A stretch of DNA of 64,000 nucleotides from Saccharopolyspora soli (GCF_022678645.1 NZ_JALBWV010000035.1:23905-87904); one strand, 5' to 3'; shown: positions 1-8,967, counted from the first letter of the stretch. Numbers and translations: made by a program. The notes: generated by a model not told the origin, from the sequence alone.

Positions 1-260
1 TGCTGCTCGGTGAGGCCAGAGCCGCGCTGGTCGGCGCGGTCGGCGTCACCGCGGTGGCGCTGATCGGCTACGCCGCGATGGCCGGTGCGATCGGCGGCGG
101 GGGCCTGGGCACCACCGCGATCCAGGACGGCTACCAGGGCTACGACGACCGGATCCTGTACGGGTCGGTGGTCGTGCTCGGGGTGCTGGCCTTCGCCATG
201 CAGCTGATCACCGACGGCACCGCGAAGCTCGTCGACCGGCGGCGTAGCACCGCTGCATAA
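1..260 (+). CDS. metI: Methionine ABC transporter permease MetI, C-terminal part (truncated by window edge)
   Basis: Only the last ~86 codons are present; the frame is open from base 3 to the TAA at 258-260. The translation has the MetI C-terminus: LLGEARAAL, then LIGYAAMAGAIGGGGLG and a final hydrophobic helix. MetI is the membrane subunit of the MetNIQ importer for D/L-methionine. The binding protein metQ follows on the same strand, which supports the call; metN is expected upstream outside the window. A strong hairpin separates it from metQ. Confidence 0.9.
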   Translation, partial: LLGEARAALVGAVGVTAVALIGYAAMAGAIGGGGLGTTAIQDGYQGYDDRILYGSVVVLGVLAFAMQLITDGTAKLVDRRRSTAA

Positions 261-264
261 CCCT

Positions 265-306
265 CGTGAGTGCGCAACCGGGCTGCAACCCGGTTGCGCA
301 CTCACG
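265..306. terminator. Perfect 18-bp stem hairpin between metI and metQ
   Basis: Arms CGTGAGTGCGCAACCGGG (265-282) and its exact complement (289-306) enclose a 6-nt loop, four bases after the metI stop. There is no T-run. It could be a partial terminator or a processing/stability hairpin that sets the MetI:MetQ ratio. A degenerate relative lies at 11754-11796, so it also belongs to a dispersed family with outer GTGAGT/ACTCAC arms. Confidence 0.6.
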
Positions 307-358
307 ACCGCTTCCTGCGCACTCACCACCCCGATCTGTCCAGAAAGGACACAACCTG

Positions 359-1171
359 ATGCGTTTGCGCTTTGCTGCCCTGGTGGCCGGTGCCGGACTG
401 GCGTTGGCCGCGTGCGGGGGCGGCGGTAGTCCGGCCGCCGAGGACCCGAACGCGCCGTTGCGGATCGGGGTCAGCCCGACTCCGCATGGCGAGATCCTGC
501 AGTACGTCAAGGACAACTTGGCGCCGCAGGCCGGGCTCGCCATCGAGATCGAGAAGTTCGACGACTACAACCGGCCGAACGAAGCGGTCGCGCACGGCGA
601 GCTGGACGCGAACTACTTCCAGCACCAGCCCTACCTGGACGAGTACCGCAAGCAGCGCGGCGGTGACTTCGTCTGGATCGAGGCCGTGCACCTGGAGCCG
701 CTCGCGGTGTACTCCAAGCAGTACAAATCGCTGCAGGAGATCCCCAACGGCGCGACGGTCACGCTGTCCAACGATCCCGCGAACCAGTTCCGCGGGCTGA
801 AGCTGCTGGAGGCGAACGGCCTGATCAGGCTCAAGCCGGGTGCTGCGGTGGGCACCAGGCTGGCCGAGGCGATCGCCGAGAACCCGAAGAACGTCCAGCT
901 CAAGGACCTGTCGCCGGACCAGCTGCCGCGGTCGGTGGACGACGCGGCCGCTGCGGTGGTCAACGGCAACTACGCGATCAAGGCCAACCTGCAGAACCCG
1001 ATCGCGGTGGAGAGCCCGGACCACAACCCGTACGCCAACGGCCTGGTGACCAGCCCGGCCCTGGCCCAGGACCCGCGAATCCGCAAGCTCGCCGACCTGC
1101 TGCGCTCCCAGCAGGTAAAGGACTTCATCAACCAGAAGTGGGGAGGCGTCGCCGTCATCCCGGCGAACTGA
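359..1171 (+). CDS. metQ: Methionine-binding lipoprotein MetQ (NlpA family)
   Basis: 270 aa if the ATG at 359 is used, preceded by AGAAAGGA; an earlier in-frame start at 266 would run through the intergenic hairpin and is unlikely. The N-terminus is a lipoprotein signal (basic MRLRF, hydrophobic stretch, lipobox LAAC, lipidated Cys near residue 20). The body shows NlpA features: GVSPTPHGEIL, ELDANYFQHQPYL, a central VTLSNDPANQFRGLKLL, and the C-terminal VKDFINQKWGG. It is the extracytoplasmic methionine receptor for the adjacent MetI permease. Confidence 0.93.
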   Translation: MRLRFAALVAGAGLALAACGGGGSPAAEDPNAPLRIGVSPTPHGEILQYVKDNLAPQAGLAIEIEKFDDYNRPNEAVAHGELDANYFQHQPYLDEYRKQRGGDFVWIEAVHLEPLAVYSKQYKSLQEIPNGATVTLSNDPANQFRGLKLLEANGLIRLKPGAAVGTRLAEAIAENPKNVQLKDLSPDQLPRSVDDAAAAVVNGNYAIKANLQNPIAVESPDHNPYANGLVTSPALAQDPRIRKLADLLRSQQVKDFINQKWGGVAVIPAN

Positions 1172-1325
1172 GCAGGTCCCCAGGCGGAGGCCACCTTTCA
1201 CCTAGCTAGAACGCGCGGAGTTTGGTGTGGCGCTCAACGCGAGTGTCGTCAGGCAAGCGGCGTAGCCGCTTTCGGCGGTGAACCGCAGCCGCGAAGATCA
1301 ACGCTTCACGTGCTGAAGCCGTCGC

Positions 1326-1490
1326 AAGCGCCGAAGGCGCTTAGCCCGCCTTTGGCACTTGCACCGCCGCGGGTTCTCAGGCGCCTTCTCGCGAGGACAG
1401 CCCCGACATGGCGTATTGGACATACGTGATGTCGGGGATCCCACAGCGAGAAGGCGCCTGAGGTTCCGCTACCCGCACCGCTACGCAAGG
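1326..1490. repeat. Structured dispersed repeat, copy 1
   Basis: It fills most of the 395-bp metQ-ispE gap. Hairpin I is AAGCGCCgaaGGCGCTT (1326-1342). Hairpin II has perfect 17-bp arms, CTCAGGCGCCTTCTCGC and its complement, then an inner CCCCGACAT/ATGTCGGGG stem and an apical CGTAT/ATACG. It is flanked by a conserved CACTTGCACCGCCGCGG and a conserved CCGCTACCCGCACCGCT. A second copy at 6288-6452 has compensatory changes. No coding role is supported. Confidence 0.85.
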
Positions 1491-1566
1491 CGACCCGAGC
1501 GTTTTCGGAGAGACTTGTGCGCAGGGAAGTCGGCGGTGGGGTTTCTTGGGCACGTACGCTCTAAGA

Positions 1567-2532
1567 GTGCTCTCCGTGGTTCCTACACCCATCACCGTTC
1601 GTGTCCCGGCCAAGGTGAACTTGCACCTCTCGGTCGGTGATCCCCGCCCGGACGGCTACCACGAGCTGGTCACCGTCTTCCAGGCGCTGTCGATGACCGA
1701 TGAGGTCACCGTGCTGGTCGCCGAGGAACCCGGCATCGACGTGCACGGCGACGGCGCGGATTCGGTACCCACCGGTCCCAGCAACCTGGCGTGGAAGGCA
1801 GTTCAGCTGCTCGCCGAGCACAGCGGACGGGACCCGGAGGAACCCGGTGTGCGGCTGTCGATCAACAAGGGCATCCCGGTCGCTGGCGGGATGGCTGGCG
1901 GTAGCGCCGATGCCGCTGCGGCCCTGCTGGCGTTGAACCACCTCTGGCGGTTGGAGCTGGGCCGCGACGGGCTCAGCGAGATCGCTGGGCGACTGGGCAG
2001 CGACGTCCCGTTCTCGTTGCAGGGCGGCACCGCGCTGGGCACCGGCCGTGGCGAGCGGCTGGTACCGGTGCTGGCGCGGCACACCTTCCACTGGGTGATC
2101 GCGCTGGACCGGCGCGGCCTGGGCACGCCTGGCGTCTACACCGAACTGGACCGGCTGCGGGCGGAGTCGCGGCCGAACCGGGTTGGCGAGGTCGAACCGC
2201 TGCTGGAGGCGCTGGCTTCCGGCGACCCGCGGCAGCTGGCGCTGTTGCTGGGCAACGACTTGCAGGCGGCTGCGGTATCGCTGCGGCCTGGATTGCGCCG
2301 CACGCTGCGCGCGGGCGTGCAGGCGGGGGCGCTGGCGGGCATCGTGTCCGGTTCGGGCCCGACCTGCGCCTTCCTCTGCACCGACTCGGACGCGGCGGTG
2401 CGCGTGGCGGCCGAGCTTTCCGGCGCGGGGGTGTGCCGCACGGTCCGGGTCGCGCACGGTCCGGTGCCGGGCGCGCGCATCGTTTCCGAAGACCGCGCCG
2501 ACCGCCCCACCCCGCCCCAGGTGCACGCCTAG
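1567..2532 (+). CDS. ispE: 4-diphosphocytidyl-2-C-methyl-D-erythritol kinase IspE
   Basis: 321 aa from GTG 1567 (GTG 1576 is also possible). It phosphorylates CDP-methylerythritol in the MEP isoprenoid pathway, in the cytoplasm. GHMP-kinase hallmarks are the N-terminal PAKVNLHLSVG, the GHMP ATP loop PVAGGMAGGSADAAAALLAL near residues 103-122, SDVPFSLQGGTALGTGRGE, and the C-terminal VSGSGPTCAFL. The first enzyme residues follow the start closely, so the start cannot be far off. An ABC-F gene follows on the same strand after 67 bp, which may mean cotranscription. Confidence 0.95.
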   Translation: MLSVVPTPITVRVPAKVNLHLSVGDPRPDGYHELVTVFQALSMTDEVTVLVAEEPGIDVHGDGADSVPTGPSNLAWKAVQLLAEHSGRDPEEPGVRLSINKGIPVAGGMAGGSADAAAALLALNHLWRLELGRDGLSEIAGRLGSDVPFSLQGGTALGTGRGERLVPVLARHTFHWVIALDRRGLGTPGVYTELDRLRAESRPNRVGEVEPLLEALASGDPRQLALLLGNDLQAAAVSLRPGLRRTLRAGVQAGALAGIVSGSGPTCAFLCTDSDAAVRVAAELSGAGVCRTVRVAHGPVPGARIVSEDRADRPTPPQVHA

Positions 2533-2599
2533 GGGCAGTGCGCAATTTCGCGTTTCCGCAGCCCAGCGCAACGAAGTTGATGGAGTAGACGAACACCCG

Positions 2600-4381
2600 A
2601 TGGTGAACCTGGTCAATCTGGAATCGGTCAGCAAGAGCTACGGTGTGCGCCCGCTGTTGGACGCCGTGTCGCTGGGCGTCTCGGCAGGCGAGCGCATCGG
2701 GGTCGTCGGGCTCAACGGCGGGGGCAAGACGACGCTGCTGGAAGTGCTCGCCGGTGTCGCCGAGCCCGACGGCGGCCGGGTGAGCCACGCCCGCGACCTG
2801 CGGATGGCGGTTGTCACACAGCGCACCGAGCTCCCCGCGGACTCTACGGTGCGCAACGCGGTGCTCGACCCGCACGGCTTCACCGCCGAGCACGAGTGGG
2901 CCGCGGATGCTCGCGTGCGGTCGGTGCTCAGCGGCCTGGGCATGACCCGGCTCGGCCTCGACACCCCGGTCGCCAACTTCTCCGGTGGGGAACGGCGCCG
3001 CGTCGCTCTGGCGGCGGCACTGGTCCGCGACCTCGACCTGCTGGTGCTCGACGAGCCGACCAACCACCTCGACGTCGAGGGCGTGCACTGGCTGGCCGAA
3101 CACCTGCTGGAACGCAGGTGCGCGCTGGTGATCGTCACCCACGACCGCTGGTTCCTGGACACCGTCTGCAACCGCACCTGGGAAGTCGTGCAGGGCCGCG
3201 TGGAGCAGTACGAAGGTGGTTACGCGGACTGGATCTTCGCCCGCGCCGAGCGCGCCCGCATCGCGCAGCAGGCCGAGGAGAAGCGGCAGAACCTCGCGCG
3301 CAAGGAACTCGCCTGGTTGCAGCGCGGCGCGAAGGCGCGGACCTCGAAACCCCGGTACCGGATGGAGGCCGCGGAAGCGCTGATCTCCGACGTGCCGCCG
3401 CCGCGCGACACCGTGGAGCTGGTCGCGTTCGCCAAGCGGCGGCTCGGCAAGACGGTGCTGGAGCTGGAGGACGTCGACCTGCGGATCGCCGAACGGGTGC
3501 TGCTGGACGACGTCACCTGGCGGATCGGCCCCGGCGACCGGATCGGCCTGGTGGGCGTCAACGGCTCCGGCAAGACCACGCTGTTGAAGCTGCTCGCCGG
3601 GGAGCGCGAACCCGATGCGGGTCGGCGCGTCGCGGGCAAGACGGTCCGGTTGGCGCACCTGACCCAGGAGCTGCACGATCTGCCCGGTCAATGGCGCGTG
3701 CTGGAGGCGATCGAGGACGTCGCCGAGCGGGTCACCCTCGGCAAGTACGAGCTGTCCGCGTCGCAGCTCGGCGAGCGCTTCGGGTTCGGCAAGGGGCGGC
3801 AGTGGACTCCGGTCGAGGACCTCTCCGGCGGTGAGCGCCGCCGTCTGCAACTGGCCCGGTTGCTGATGGCCGAGCCGAACGTGCTCGTCCTCGACGAGCC
3901 CACCAACGACCTCGACATCGACACCCTGCAGCAGCTCGAAGACCTGCTCGACACCTGGCCGGGCACCCTGGTGGTCGTCTCGCACGACCGCTACCTGGTG
4001 GAGCGGGTGTGCGACAGCGTGCACGCGCTGTTCGGTGACGGTCGGCTCACGCACCTGCCGGGCGGGATCGACGAGTACCTGCGACGACGGCATTCGCTGC
4101 TGTCGGCTGCCGAAGGCAGCGTCGGCAAGCAGGCGACCGATGCGGCGCAGCCGCGAGGGCTCTCCGGTGCCGAGGAGCACGCGGCGCGCAAGGAGCTGGC
4201 GCGTTGCGAGCGGCAGCTCGACAAGCTCGCGGAGCGCGAGAAGGCGCTGCACGAGAAGCTCGCGGAGGCCGCGACGGCTCCGGAGCGGCTGGCGGAGCTG
4301 AACGCGGAACTGCTTGCGCTGCACCAGGAGAAGGACGAGGTCGAAACCCGCTGGATGGAGCTCGCCGACCAACTCGGCTGA
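2600..4381 (+). CDS. ABC-F family ATPase (Uup/EttA-like)
   Basis: 593 aa, two ABC cassettes and no membrane segments, so a ribosome-associated ABC-F protein rather than a transporter. Walker A motifs are GLNGGGKTT (near residue 36) and GVNGSGKTT (near 317); signatures are FSGGERRRVAL and LSGGERRRLQL; Walker B motifs end in DEPTNHLD and DEPTNDLD. The linker carries the basic KARTSKPRYRMEAAEALI. A C-terminal coiled coil rich in Glu/Lys/Leu resembles Uup. The ATG at 2600 is immediately followed by in-frame GTG 2603, so the start is uncertain by one codon. Housekeeping or antibiotic-protection role cannot be decided from sequence. Confidence 0.9.
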   Translation: MVNLVNLESVSKSYGVRPLLDAVSLGVSAGERIGVVGLNGGGKTTLLEVLAGVAEPDGGRVSHARDLRMAVVTQRTELPADSTVRNAVLDPHGFTAEHEWAADARVRSVLSGLGMTRLGLDTPVANFSGGERRRVALAAALVRDLDLLVLDEPTNHLDVEGVHWLAEHLLERRCALVIVTHDRWFLDTVCNRTWEVVQGRVEQYEGGYADWIFARAERARIAQQAEEKRQNLARKELAWLQRGAKARTSKPRYRMEAAEALISDVPPPRDTVELVAFAKRRLGKTVLELEDVDLRIAERVLLDDVTWRIGPGDRIGLVGVNGSGKTTLLKLLAGEREPDAGRRVAGKTVRLAHLTQELHDLPGQWRVLEAIEDVAERVTLGKYELSASQLGERFGFGKGRQWTPVEDLSGGERRRLQLARLLMAEPNVLVLDEPTNDLDIDTLQQLEDLLDTWPGTLVVVSHDRYLVERVCDSVHALFGDGRLTHLPGGIDEYLRRRHSLLSAAEGSVGKQATDAAQPRGLSGAEEHAARKELARCERQLDKLAEREKALHEKLAEAATAPERLAELNAELLALHQEKDEVETRWMELADQLG

Positions 4382-4436
4382 CCCGCCGATCGGTAGTTCT
4401 GCCCCGCGGACCGTTGCTGCGAAGCGGCGTGGCGCC

Positions 4437-4452
4437 GATTTCGCGCCAAATC
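4437..4452. repeat. Degenerate copy of a dispersed 16-bp palindrome
   Basis: GATTTCGCGCCAAATC differs by one base from the perfect palindrome GATTTCGCGCGAAATC found at 42526, 42568 and 47743. It lies between the ABC-F gene and the acyl-AMP ligase gene. Confidence 0.5.
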
Positions 4453-4556
4453 GCCACGTTCACCACCCAAACCGGTCCTGGAATTCGAGAACCGGCGCGA
4501 CAGGCCGATGCTTCTGGCGCTGTGCGGGCGATCACAGTGCTCGTAAGCTGCGTCAC

Positions 4557-6215
4557 ATGAGTCGGTTCGTGGAGACATTGGTCGCGTCGGCGGGCGAGAA
4601 CGTCGGGGAGCACGCGCGCGGGCTCACCACCGGCGAGCCGGAGCAGGCGCGGTTCCGGACGTGGTCCGAGGTGCACGCCGATGCGCTGCGGATGGCCGGG
4701 GCGCTTGGCGCGGATCTCGGACCCGGTCGCGTCGTCGCGATCCTGGCCGCCGATCCGGGCCTGATCGCCCCCGCCGCGCAGGCCGTCTGGCTCGGCGGCG
4801 GCAGCGTGACCATGCTGCACCAGCCGACGCCGCGCACCGATCTCGCGCACTGGGCCGAGGACACCCTGCGGGTGCTCAAGATGATCGGCGCGCGGCTGGT
4901 GCTGTTGGGAGCGCCGTTCGAGTCCTTGGCCGGGGTGCTGGCGGACAACTCGATCGCGTATCGCGACCTCGCCGGACTGATCAGCGGTGAGGTCGAACCG
5001 CTCGCCGGGCCGGTCGACGTCGATGAGGACGCGACCGCCCTGCTGCAACTGACCAGCGGCTCCACCGCCGAACCCAAAGCCGTGCGGATCACGCACGGCA
5101 ACCTGTACGCGAACCTGCGGGCGATGGTCGCCGCCGCCGACCTCGATCCGGAACGCGATGTCGCGGTGTCCTGGCTGCCGCTGTTCCACGACATGGGGAT
5201 GGTCGGCTGCCTGACGGTGCCGATGGCCATCGGGATGTCGACGGTGAAGGTGACCCCGGCGGATTTCCTGGCCAGGCCACTGCTGTGGCCCGAGCTGATC
5301 AGCAGGCACCGGGCCACCGTGACCGCCGCGCCGAACTTCGCCTACGCCATCGTCGGCCGCCGGATGGCCCGCGCCGACGACGGCGACTTCGACTTGTCCA
5401 GCCTGCGGTTCACGCTCAACGGCGCCGAACCCATCGACCCGGCGGCGGCGCAGGCGTTCACCGACGCCGGTGCCCGGTTCGGGCTCCGGCCGGACTGCAT
5501 GGTCTGCGCCTTCGGCATGGCCGAGGCCACGCTCGCGGTGTCGTTCGCCCCGTTGGGCCGCGGTTTGGAAGTCGACGTCGTGGACGCCGAAGCGCTGGAG
5601 AAGCACCGGCGGGCCGAGCCGGTGTCCCCGGACGCCGCGCGGGCGCGACAGTTCGCGCTGCTGGGCGGCCCGCTGCCGGGGCTGGAAGTCGACGTGGTCG
5701 ACGACGAGGGCCGTCAACTCGGCGAGCGGCAGGTCGGGCGGCTGCGGATTCGCGGTACCGCGGTGACGCCGGGCTACCTCACCGTCGACGGGCCGTTGGC
5801 CACCCAGGACGACGCCGGGTGGCTGGACACCGGCGACGAGGGCTACCTGGTCGGCGGGCAGGTGGTGATCTGCGGCCGTCGCAAGGACGTGATCATCATG
5901 GGCGGGCGCAACATCTACCCGGTCGACATCGAGCGCGCCGCCTGCCAGGTCGAGGGGGTGCGGCCGGGCAACGCCGCCGCGGTCCGGCAGGACGCCGGAA
6001 GTCGCCGCGAGCGGTTCGCCGTGGTGCTGGAGTCGCGGCTGGCGGGCGACGAGGTCGCGGAGAAGGTGCTGCGCAAGGAAGTCGCGGCGCGCATCGTCGA
6101 CGCGGTGGGCGTCCGCCCCTCGGCGGTCGTCGTGCTGCGGCCCGGAAGCCTGCCCAAGACCCCGTCGGGAAAGCTCAAACGAGCCGCCACCGCGGCCTTC
6201 GTACCGACCAGCTGA
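4557..6215 (+). CDS. Fatty acyl-AMP ligase / acyl-CoA synthetase (FAAL-like)
   Basis: 552 aa from ATG 4557. Adenylate-forming enzyme: phosphate loop LLQLTSGSTAEPKAV near residue 161, LPLFHDMGMVG (typical of FAAL proteins), GWLDTGDEGYL near 421, GRRKDVIIMGGRNIYP, and a C-terminal PKTPSGKLKR bearing the catalytic Lys. It activates a fatty acid as acyl-AMP; whether it passes the acyl group to CoA or a carrier protein is not visible. Its place between ispE and pth matches M. tuberculosis Rv1013 (pks16), supporting orthology. No PKS or carrier gene is adjacent. Confidence 0.88.
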   Translation: MSRFVETLVASAGENVGEHARGLTTGEPEQARFRTWSEVHADALRMAGALGADLGPGRVVAILAADPGLIAPAAQAVWLGGGSVTMLHQPTPRTDLAHWAEDTLRVLKMIGARLVLLGAPFESLAGVLADNSIAYRDLAGLISGEVEPLAGPVDVDEDATALLQLTSGSTAEPKAVRITHGNLYANLRAMVAAADLDPERDVAVSWLPLFHDMGMVGCLTVPMAIGMSTVKVTPADFLARPLLWPELISRHRATVTAAPNFAYAIVGRRMARADDGDFDLSSLRFTLNGAEPIDPAAAQAFTDAGARFGLRPDCMVCAFGMAEATLAVSFAPLGRGLEVDVVDAEALEKHRRAEPVSPDAARARQFALLGGPLPGLEVDVVDDEGRQLGERQVGRLRIRGTAVTPGYLTVDGPLATQDDAGWLDTGDEGYLVGGQVVICGRRKDVIIMGGRNIYPVDIERAACQVEGVRPGNAAAVRQDAGSRRERFAVVLESRLAGDEVAEKVLRKEVAARIVDAVGVRPSAVVVLRPGSLPKTPSGKLKRAATAAFVPTS

Positions 6216-6287
6216 CCAGCGGCACGTGCGCGGATTGGTTGCGGTGCGGGACGCAGAACTTTGGTGGCTGTCGTCGGTCTTGTTTTG

Positions 6288-6452
6288 AAGCGGCGAAGCC
6301 GCTTAGCCCACCTACGGCACTTGCACCGCCGCGGGTTCTCAGAAGCCTTCTCGCGAGGACAGCCCCAACGTGGTGTATTGGCATACATGATGTCGGGGAT
6401 CCCGGAGCCGAGAAGGCTTCTGAGGTTCCGCTACCCGCACCGCTGTGCAAGA
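6288..6452. repeat. Structured dispersed repeat, copy 2
   Basis: It lies between convergent acyl ligase and pth genes. Hairpin I is AAGCGGCgaaGCCGCTT (6288-6304), a compensated C/G swap relative to copy 1. Hairpin II arms are CTCAGAAGCCTTCTCG and its exact complement, again compensated at two base pairs. The inner stem keeps CCCC/GGGG but carries one A-C mismatch and one G-U pair. The flanking conserved blocks are the same as in copy 1. Confidence 0.85.
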
Positions 6453-6475
6453 CGAGCCTGGAAACAGTTCTCAGC

Positions 6476-7051
6476 TCAGTGGAAGCGGTTCTGGGCGGCT
6501 TCGAGGCCGTCTGTCACCAGGGCTTCGGTGGCGTCCGCGCACAGGTCGACGAAGTAGGCGAGCTCTTTGCGCTCGGTGCCGGAGAAGTCCTTCAGGACGT
6601 AGTCGGCCGGGTCCATCCGGCCCGGCGGGCGGCCGATGCCGAAGCGGACCCGCAGGTAGTCACGGGTGCCGAGGGACTTGCTGATCGAACGCAGCCCGTT
6701 GTGGCCGTTCTCCCCGCCACCGCGTTTGAGCCGGACGGTGCCGAACGGCAGGTCCAGCTCGTCGTGGATCACGATCAAGGATTCCGGTGGCGCCTTGTAG
6801 AACTTCACCGCGCCAGCCACCGGACCACCGGAGAGGTTCATGAACGAACGCGGCTTCACCAGCACGGCGCGCGTCCCGGCCAGCCGTCCTTCGACGACCT
6901 CGGCGCCGGACTTGTGCGCCTTGAACTTCCCGCCGATCCGGTCGGCGAGCTCGTCGGCGACCAGGAATCCGATGTTGTGCCGGTTCCCGGCGTAACGCGG
7001 GCCGGGGTTGCCGAGTCCGACGATCAACGCGACCGCGTCCGGAGTGCTCAC
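6476..7051 (-). CDS. pth: Peptidyl-tRNA hydrolase
   Basis: 191 aa from GTG 7051. It cleaves the ester bond of peptidyl-tRNAs released from stalled ribosomes. Family motifs are VGLGNPGPRYAGNRHNIGF (active-site His within NRHN), KPRSFMNLSG, IHDELDLPFG and GGGENGHNGLRSI. It lies downstream of rplY on the same strand, the usual actinobacterial rplY-pth pair. Confidence 0.97.
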   Translation of the reverse strand: MSTPDAVALIVGLGNPGPRYAGNRHNIGFLVADELADRIGGKFKAHKSGAEVVEGRLAGTRAVLVKPRSFMNLSGGPVAGAVKFYKAPPESLIVIHDELDLPFGTVRLKRGGGENGHNGLRSISKSLGTRDYLRVRFGIGRPPGRMDPADYVLKDFSGTERKELAYFVDLCADATEALVTDGLEAAQNRFH

Positions 7052-7143
7052 GGGAAGAAGTCTCCTGCTCTACGAAGCACGCAGCGCTCTGTCCCGCTCG
7101 GCACGCCAGCGGGACAGAGCGCGATGCGCCCGACGTCGGGGGC

Positions 7144-7749
7144 TCATGCCTCCTCGGCGGCCTCGCCCTCGGCCTCCTCGGCGGAGGCCTCTTCGGCCAT
7201 CGCCGACGCGGCCTCGGTGACGTTGACGACCAGCGTCTCCGGGTCGGACTGCAGGGTCACGCCCGCGGGCAGCGGGATCTCGGAGGCGTGGATCTGGGTG
7301 CCGATCTCGGCGCCCGCGATGGACAGCTCCAGCTGCTCCGGGATGTGCAGCGCCTCGGCCTCGATCTCGACCTCGGTGAGCGACTGGCTGACCAGGCCGC
7401 CGGGCCCGGCGTCACCGGTGAGCACGACCGGCACCGCGACGGTGACCTTCTCGCCGCGCTTGACCAGCAGCAGGTCGACGTGCTCGATGTAGTTCTTGAT
7501 CGGGTGCGTGGTGATGGTCTTGGTCAGCGCGAGCTCGCTGTCCCCACCGGAGACGTCGAGCGTCAGCACCGCGTTGTGCCCGTTCTCGCGGATGGCGCGA
7601 GCGAATTCCACGGAGGGCAGGGACAGGTGCTTGGGGTCGGAACCATGGCCGTAGAGCACCGCGGGGATCTTGCCAGCGCGGCGGGTGCGGCGGGCCGCCC
7701 CTTTGCCGAACTCGGTGCGCGGTTCGACGGCGATACGTACCTCGGACAC
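7144..7749 (-). CDS. rplY: 50S ribosomal protein L25/general stress protein Ctc
   Basis: 201 aa from GTG 7749, which has an AGGAG box about 10 nt upstream; a longer reading frame exists upstream but is not needed. The N-terminal domain matches the 5S-rRNA-binding L25 fold (GKGAARRTRRAGKIPAVLYG), and the long C-terminal TL5/CTC domain follows (VAVPVVLTGDAGPGGLV, PEQLELSIAG). It ends in an Ala/Glu-rich acidic tail common in actinobacteria. pth follows 92 bp downstream. Confidence 0.95.
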   Translation of the reverse strand: MSEVRIAVEPRTEFGKGAARRTRRAGKIPAVLYGHGSDPKHLSLPSVEFARAIRENGHNAVLTLDVSGGDSELALTKTITTHPIKNYIEHVDLLLVKRGEKVTVAVPVVLTGDAGPGGLVSQSLTEVEIEAEALHIPEQLELSIAGAEIGTQIHASEIPLPAGVTLQSDPETLVVNVTEAASAMAEEASAEEAEGEAAEEA

Positions 7750-8282
7750 GGTGGTGCACTCCTCATGACGTCGGGCGAAACGTGGCTGGTCGCTGGCCTG
7801 CGGCGGTGGGGCGCGCAACTGGCGTGAATTCGACGCGGTGCCGAACGGGCACCCTCGGGGCGTGAGCGACATCAGTGCGCCGACCAACTGGTCTGCGGTC
7901 ACCGTGCCACCGCGCCGATCACGCCGGGCGAACGTCCCGACCTCGCCGAGGCAACCCGAATAGTCTAAACGGTGCTTGCATAGTCGTTTTCGCACGGGTG
8001 ACCCGAACACCGCGCCGACCTCGTTCAAGCAGCTCCGCACACCGCTTCCGGCTCCGTGGACATCGCCGGGAAGGCGAGTGCGCTTCACGGGCTGGTAACG
8101 GACGGTCATCGCCGGTGGTCGGCCCACCGAGAGGCCGTGATGCCGGTTACACCCGGGGACCACTGGAATCGTTGAAAGCTCAAGTTTGTTTGCGGTGAAG
8201 AGGTCGGCCCCGACACCCGGCGTGGTGGTGGCGGCGACCTCCGGTTTGCGCCGGAGTACCGATAGCTTCAGGAGTTGAATTC
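7750..8282. other. 533-bp divergent intergenic region rplY / nitroreductase
   Basis: No gene is supported here. Part of it can be read as an in-frame extension of rplY, but that stretch lacks L25 similarity. It should hold the divergent promoters. The minus-strand sequence TAGACT near 7963-7968 is a possible -10 element for rplY, without a clear -35. Confidence 0.4.
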
Positions 8283-8894
8283 ATGACCGCGATCGACGAG
8301 GCCGAGCAGCTGGTGCTTGGCGCAGAAGCCCAGAACCTGCTGTTCCGCGAGGCCCGCACCGCCAACACCTTCAGCGACGAGCCGGTCAGCGACGAGCAGG
8401 TCCAGGCCATCTACAACCTGGTCAAATGGGGTCCGACCTCGATGAACCAGCAGCCGCTGCGGATCGTGCTGGTGCGCTCCGCGGAGGGCAGGCAGCGGTT
8501 GCTGCCGCACCTGGCGGAGAGCAACCAGGCCAAGACGGAGAAGGCGCCGCTGGTGGCGATCCTGGCCACCGACACCGACTTCCACGAGAACCTGCCGAGG
8601 CTATTCCCGCACGCGCCGAACGCGAAGGACATCTTCGCCGACGACGACTTCCGCGCGCATAACGCGAAGCTCAACGGGAGCCTGCAAGTCGCGTACTTCA
8701 TCCTCGGCATTCGCGCCGCCGGTTTGGCCGCGGGCCCGATGGCGGGCTTCGACCCGGCGGGAATCAACAAGGAGTTCTTCGCCGACGGCAAGCACCAGGT
8801 CCTGGTGGTCGTCAACATCGGCAAGCCGGGCGAGAACCCCTGGTTCGACCGCCTGCCCCGCCTCGACTACGACGAGGTCGTCACCACCGTGTGA
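8283..8894 (+). CDS. Nitroreductase family protein, RutE/HadB-like (malonic semialdehyde reductase type)
   Basis: 203 aa from ATG 8283, preceded by CAGGAG. FMN-dependent nitroreductase fold: FREARTANTFSDEPVSDEQV, the FMN-binding WGPTSMNQQPLR, LNGSLQVAYFILGIRAAGLAAGPM and a C-terminal VNIGKPGENPWFDRLPRL. This arrangement is typical of the RutE group, which reduces malonic semialdehyde in pyrimidine degradation. No rut genes are nearby, so the physiological substrate is open. It is convergent with prs, with a strong hairpin between. Confidence 0.85.
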   Translation: MTAIDEAEQLVLGAEAQNLLFREARTANTFSDEPVSDEQVQAIYNLVKWGPTSMNQQPLRIVLVRSAEGRQRLLPHLAESNQAKTEKAPLVAILATDTDFHENLPRLFPHAPNAKDIFADDDFRAHNAKLNGSLQVAYFILGIRAAGLAAGPMAGFDPAGINKEFFADGKHQVLVVVNIGKPGENPWFDRLPRLDYDEVVTTV

Positions 8895-8906
8895 TTGTCA
8901 CCGAGC

Positions 8907-8949
8907 GAAGGGCACCTTTGACCGACTTGGCCGGTAAATGGTGCCCTTC
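8907..8949. terminator. Bidirectional terminator-like hairpin
   Basis: Perfect arms GAAGGGCACC (8907-8916) and GGTGCCCTTC (8940-8949) lie between the convergent nitroreductase and prs genes. It shares the GGGCACC core with hairpins at 24447 and 40836. Confidence 0.65.
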
Positions 8950-8967
8950 ACTCATGCTGCTATCGGG

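Noticed and set aside
1306..1488. 60-aa minus-strand ORF, with a related 91-aa ORF at 6175-6450
   Set aside because: Both are translations of the structured repeat; similarity between them comes from the repeat, and stem changes are paired at DNA level and not codon-wise.
1973..4372. 799-codon open frame on the minus strand opposite ispE and the ABC-F gene
   Set aside because: Low-complexity Arg/Gln/Val/Leu composition typical of GC-rich antisense frames; the plus strand has complete enzymes with motifs.
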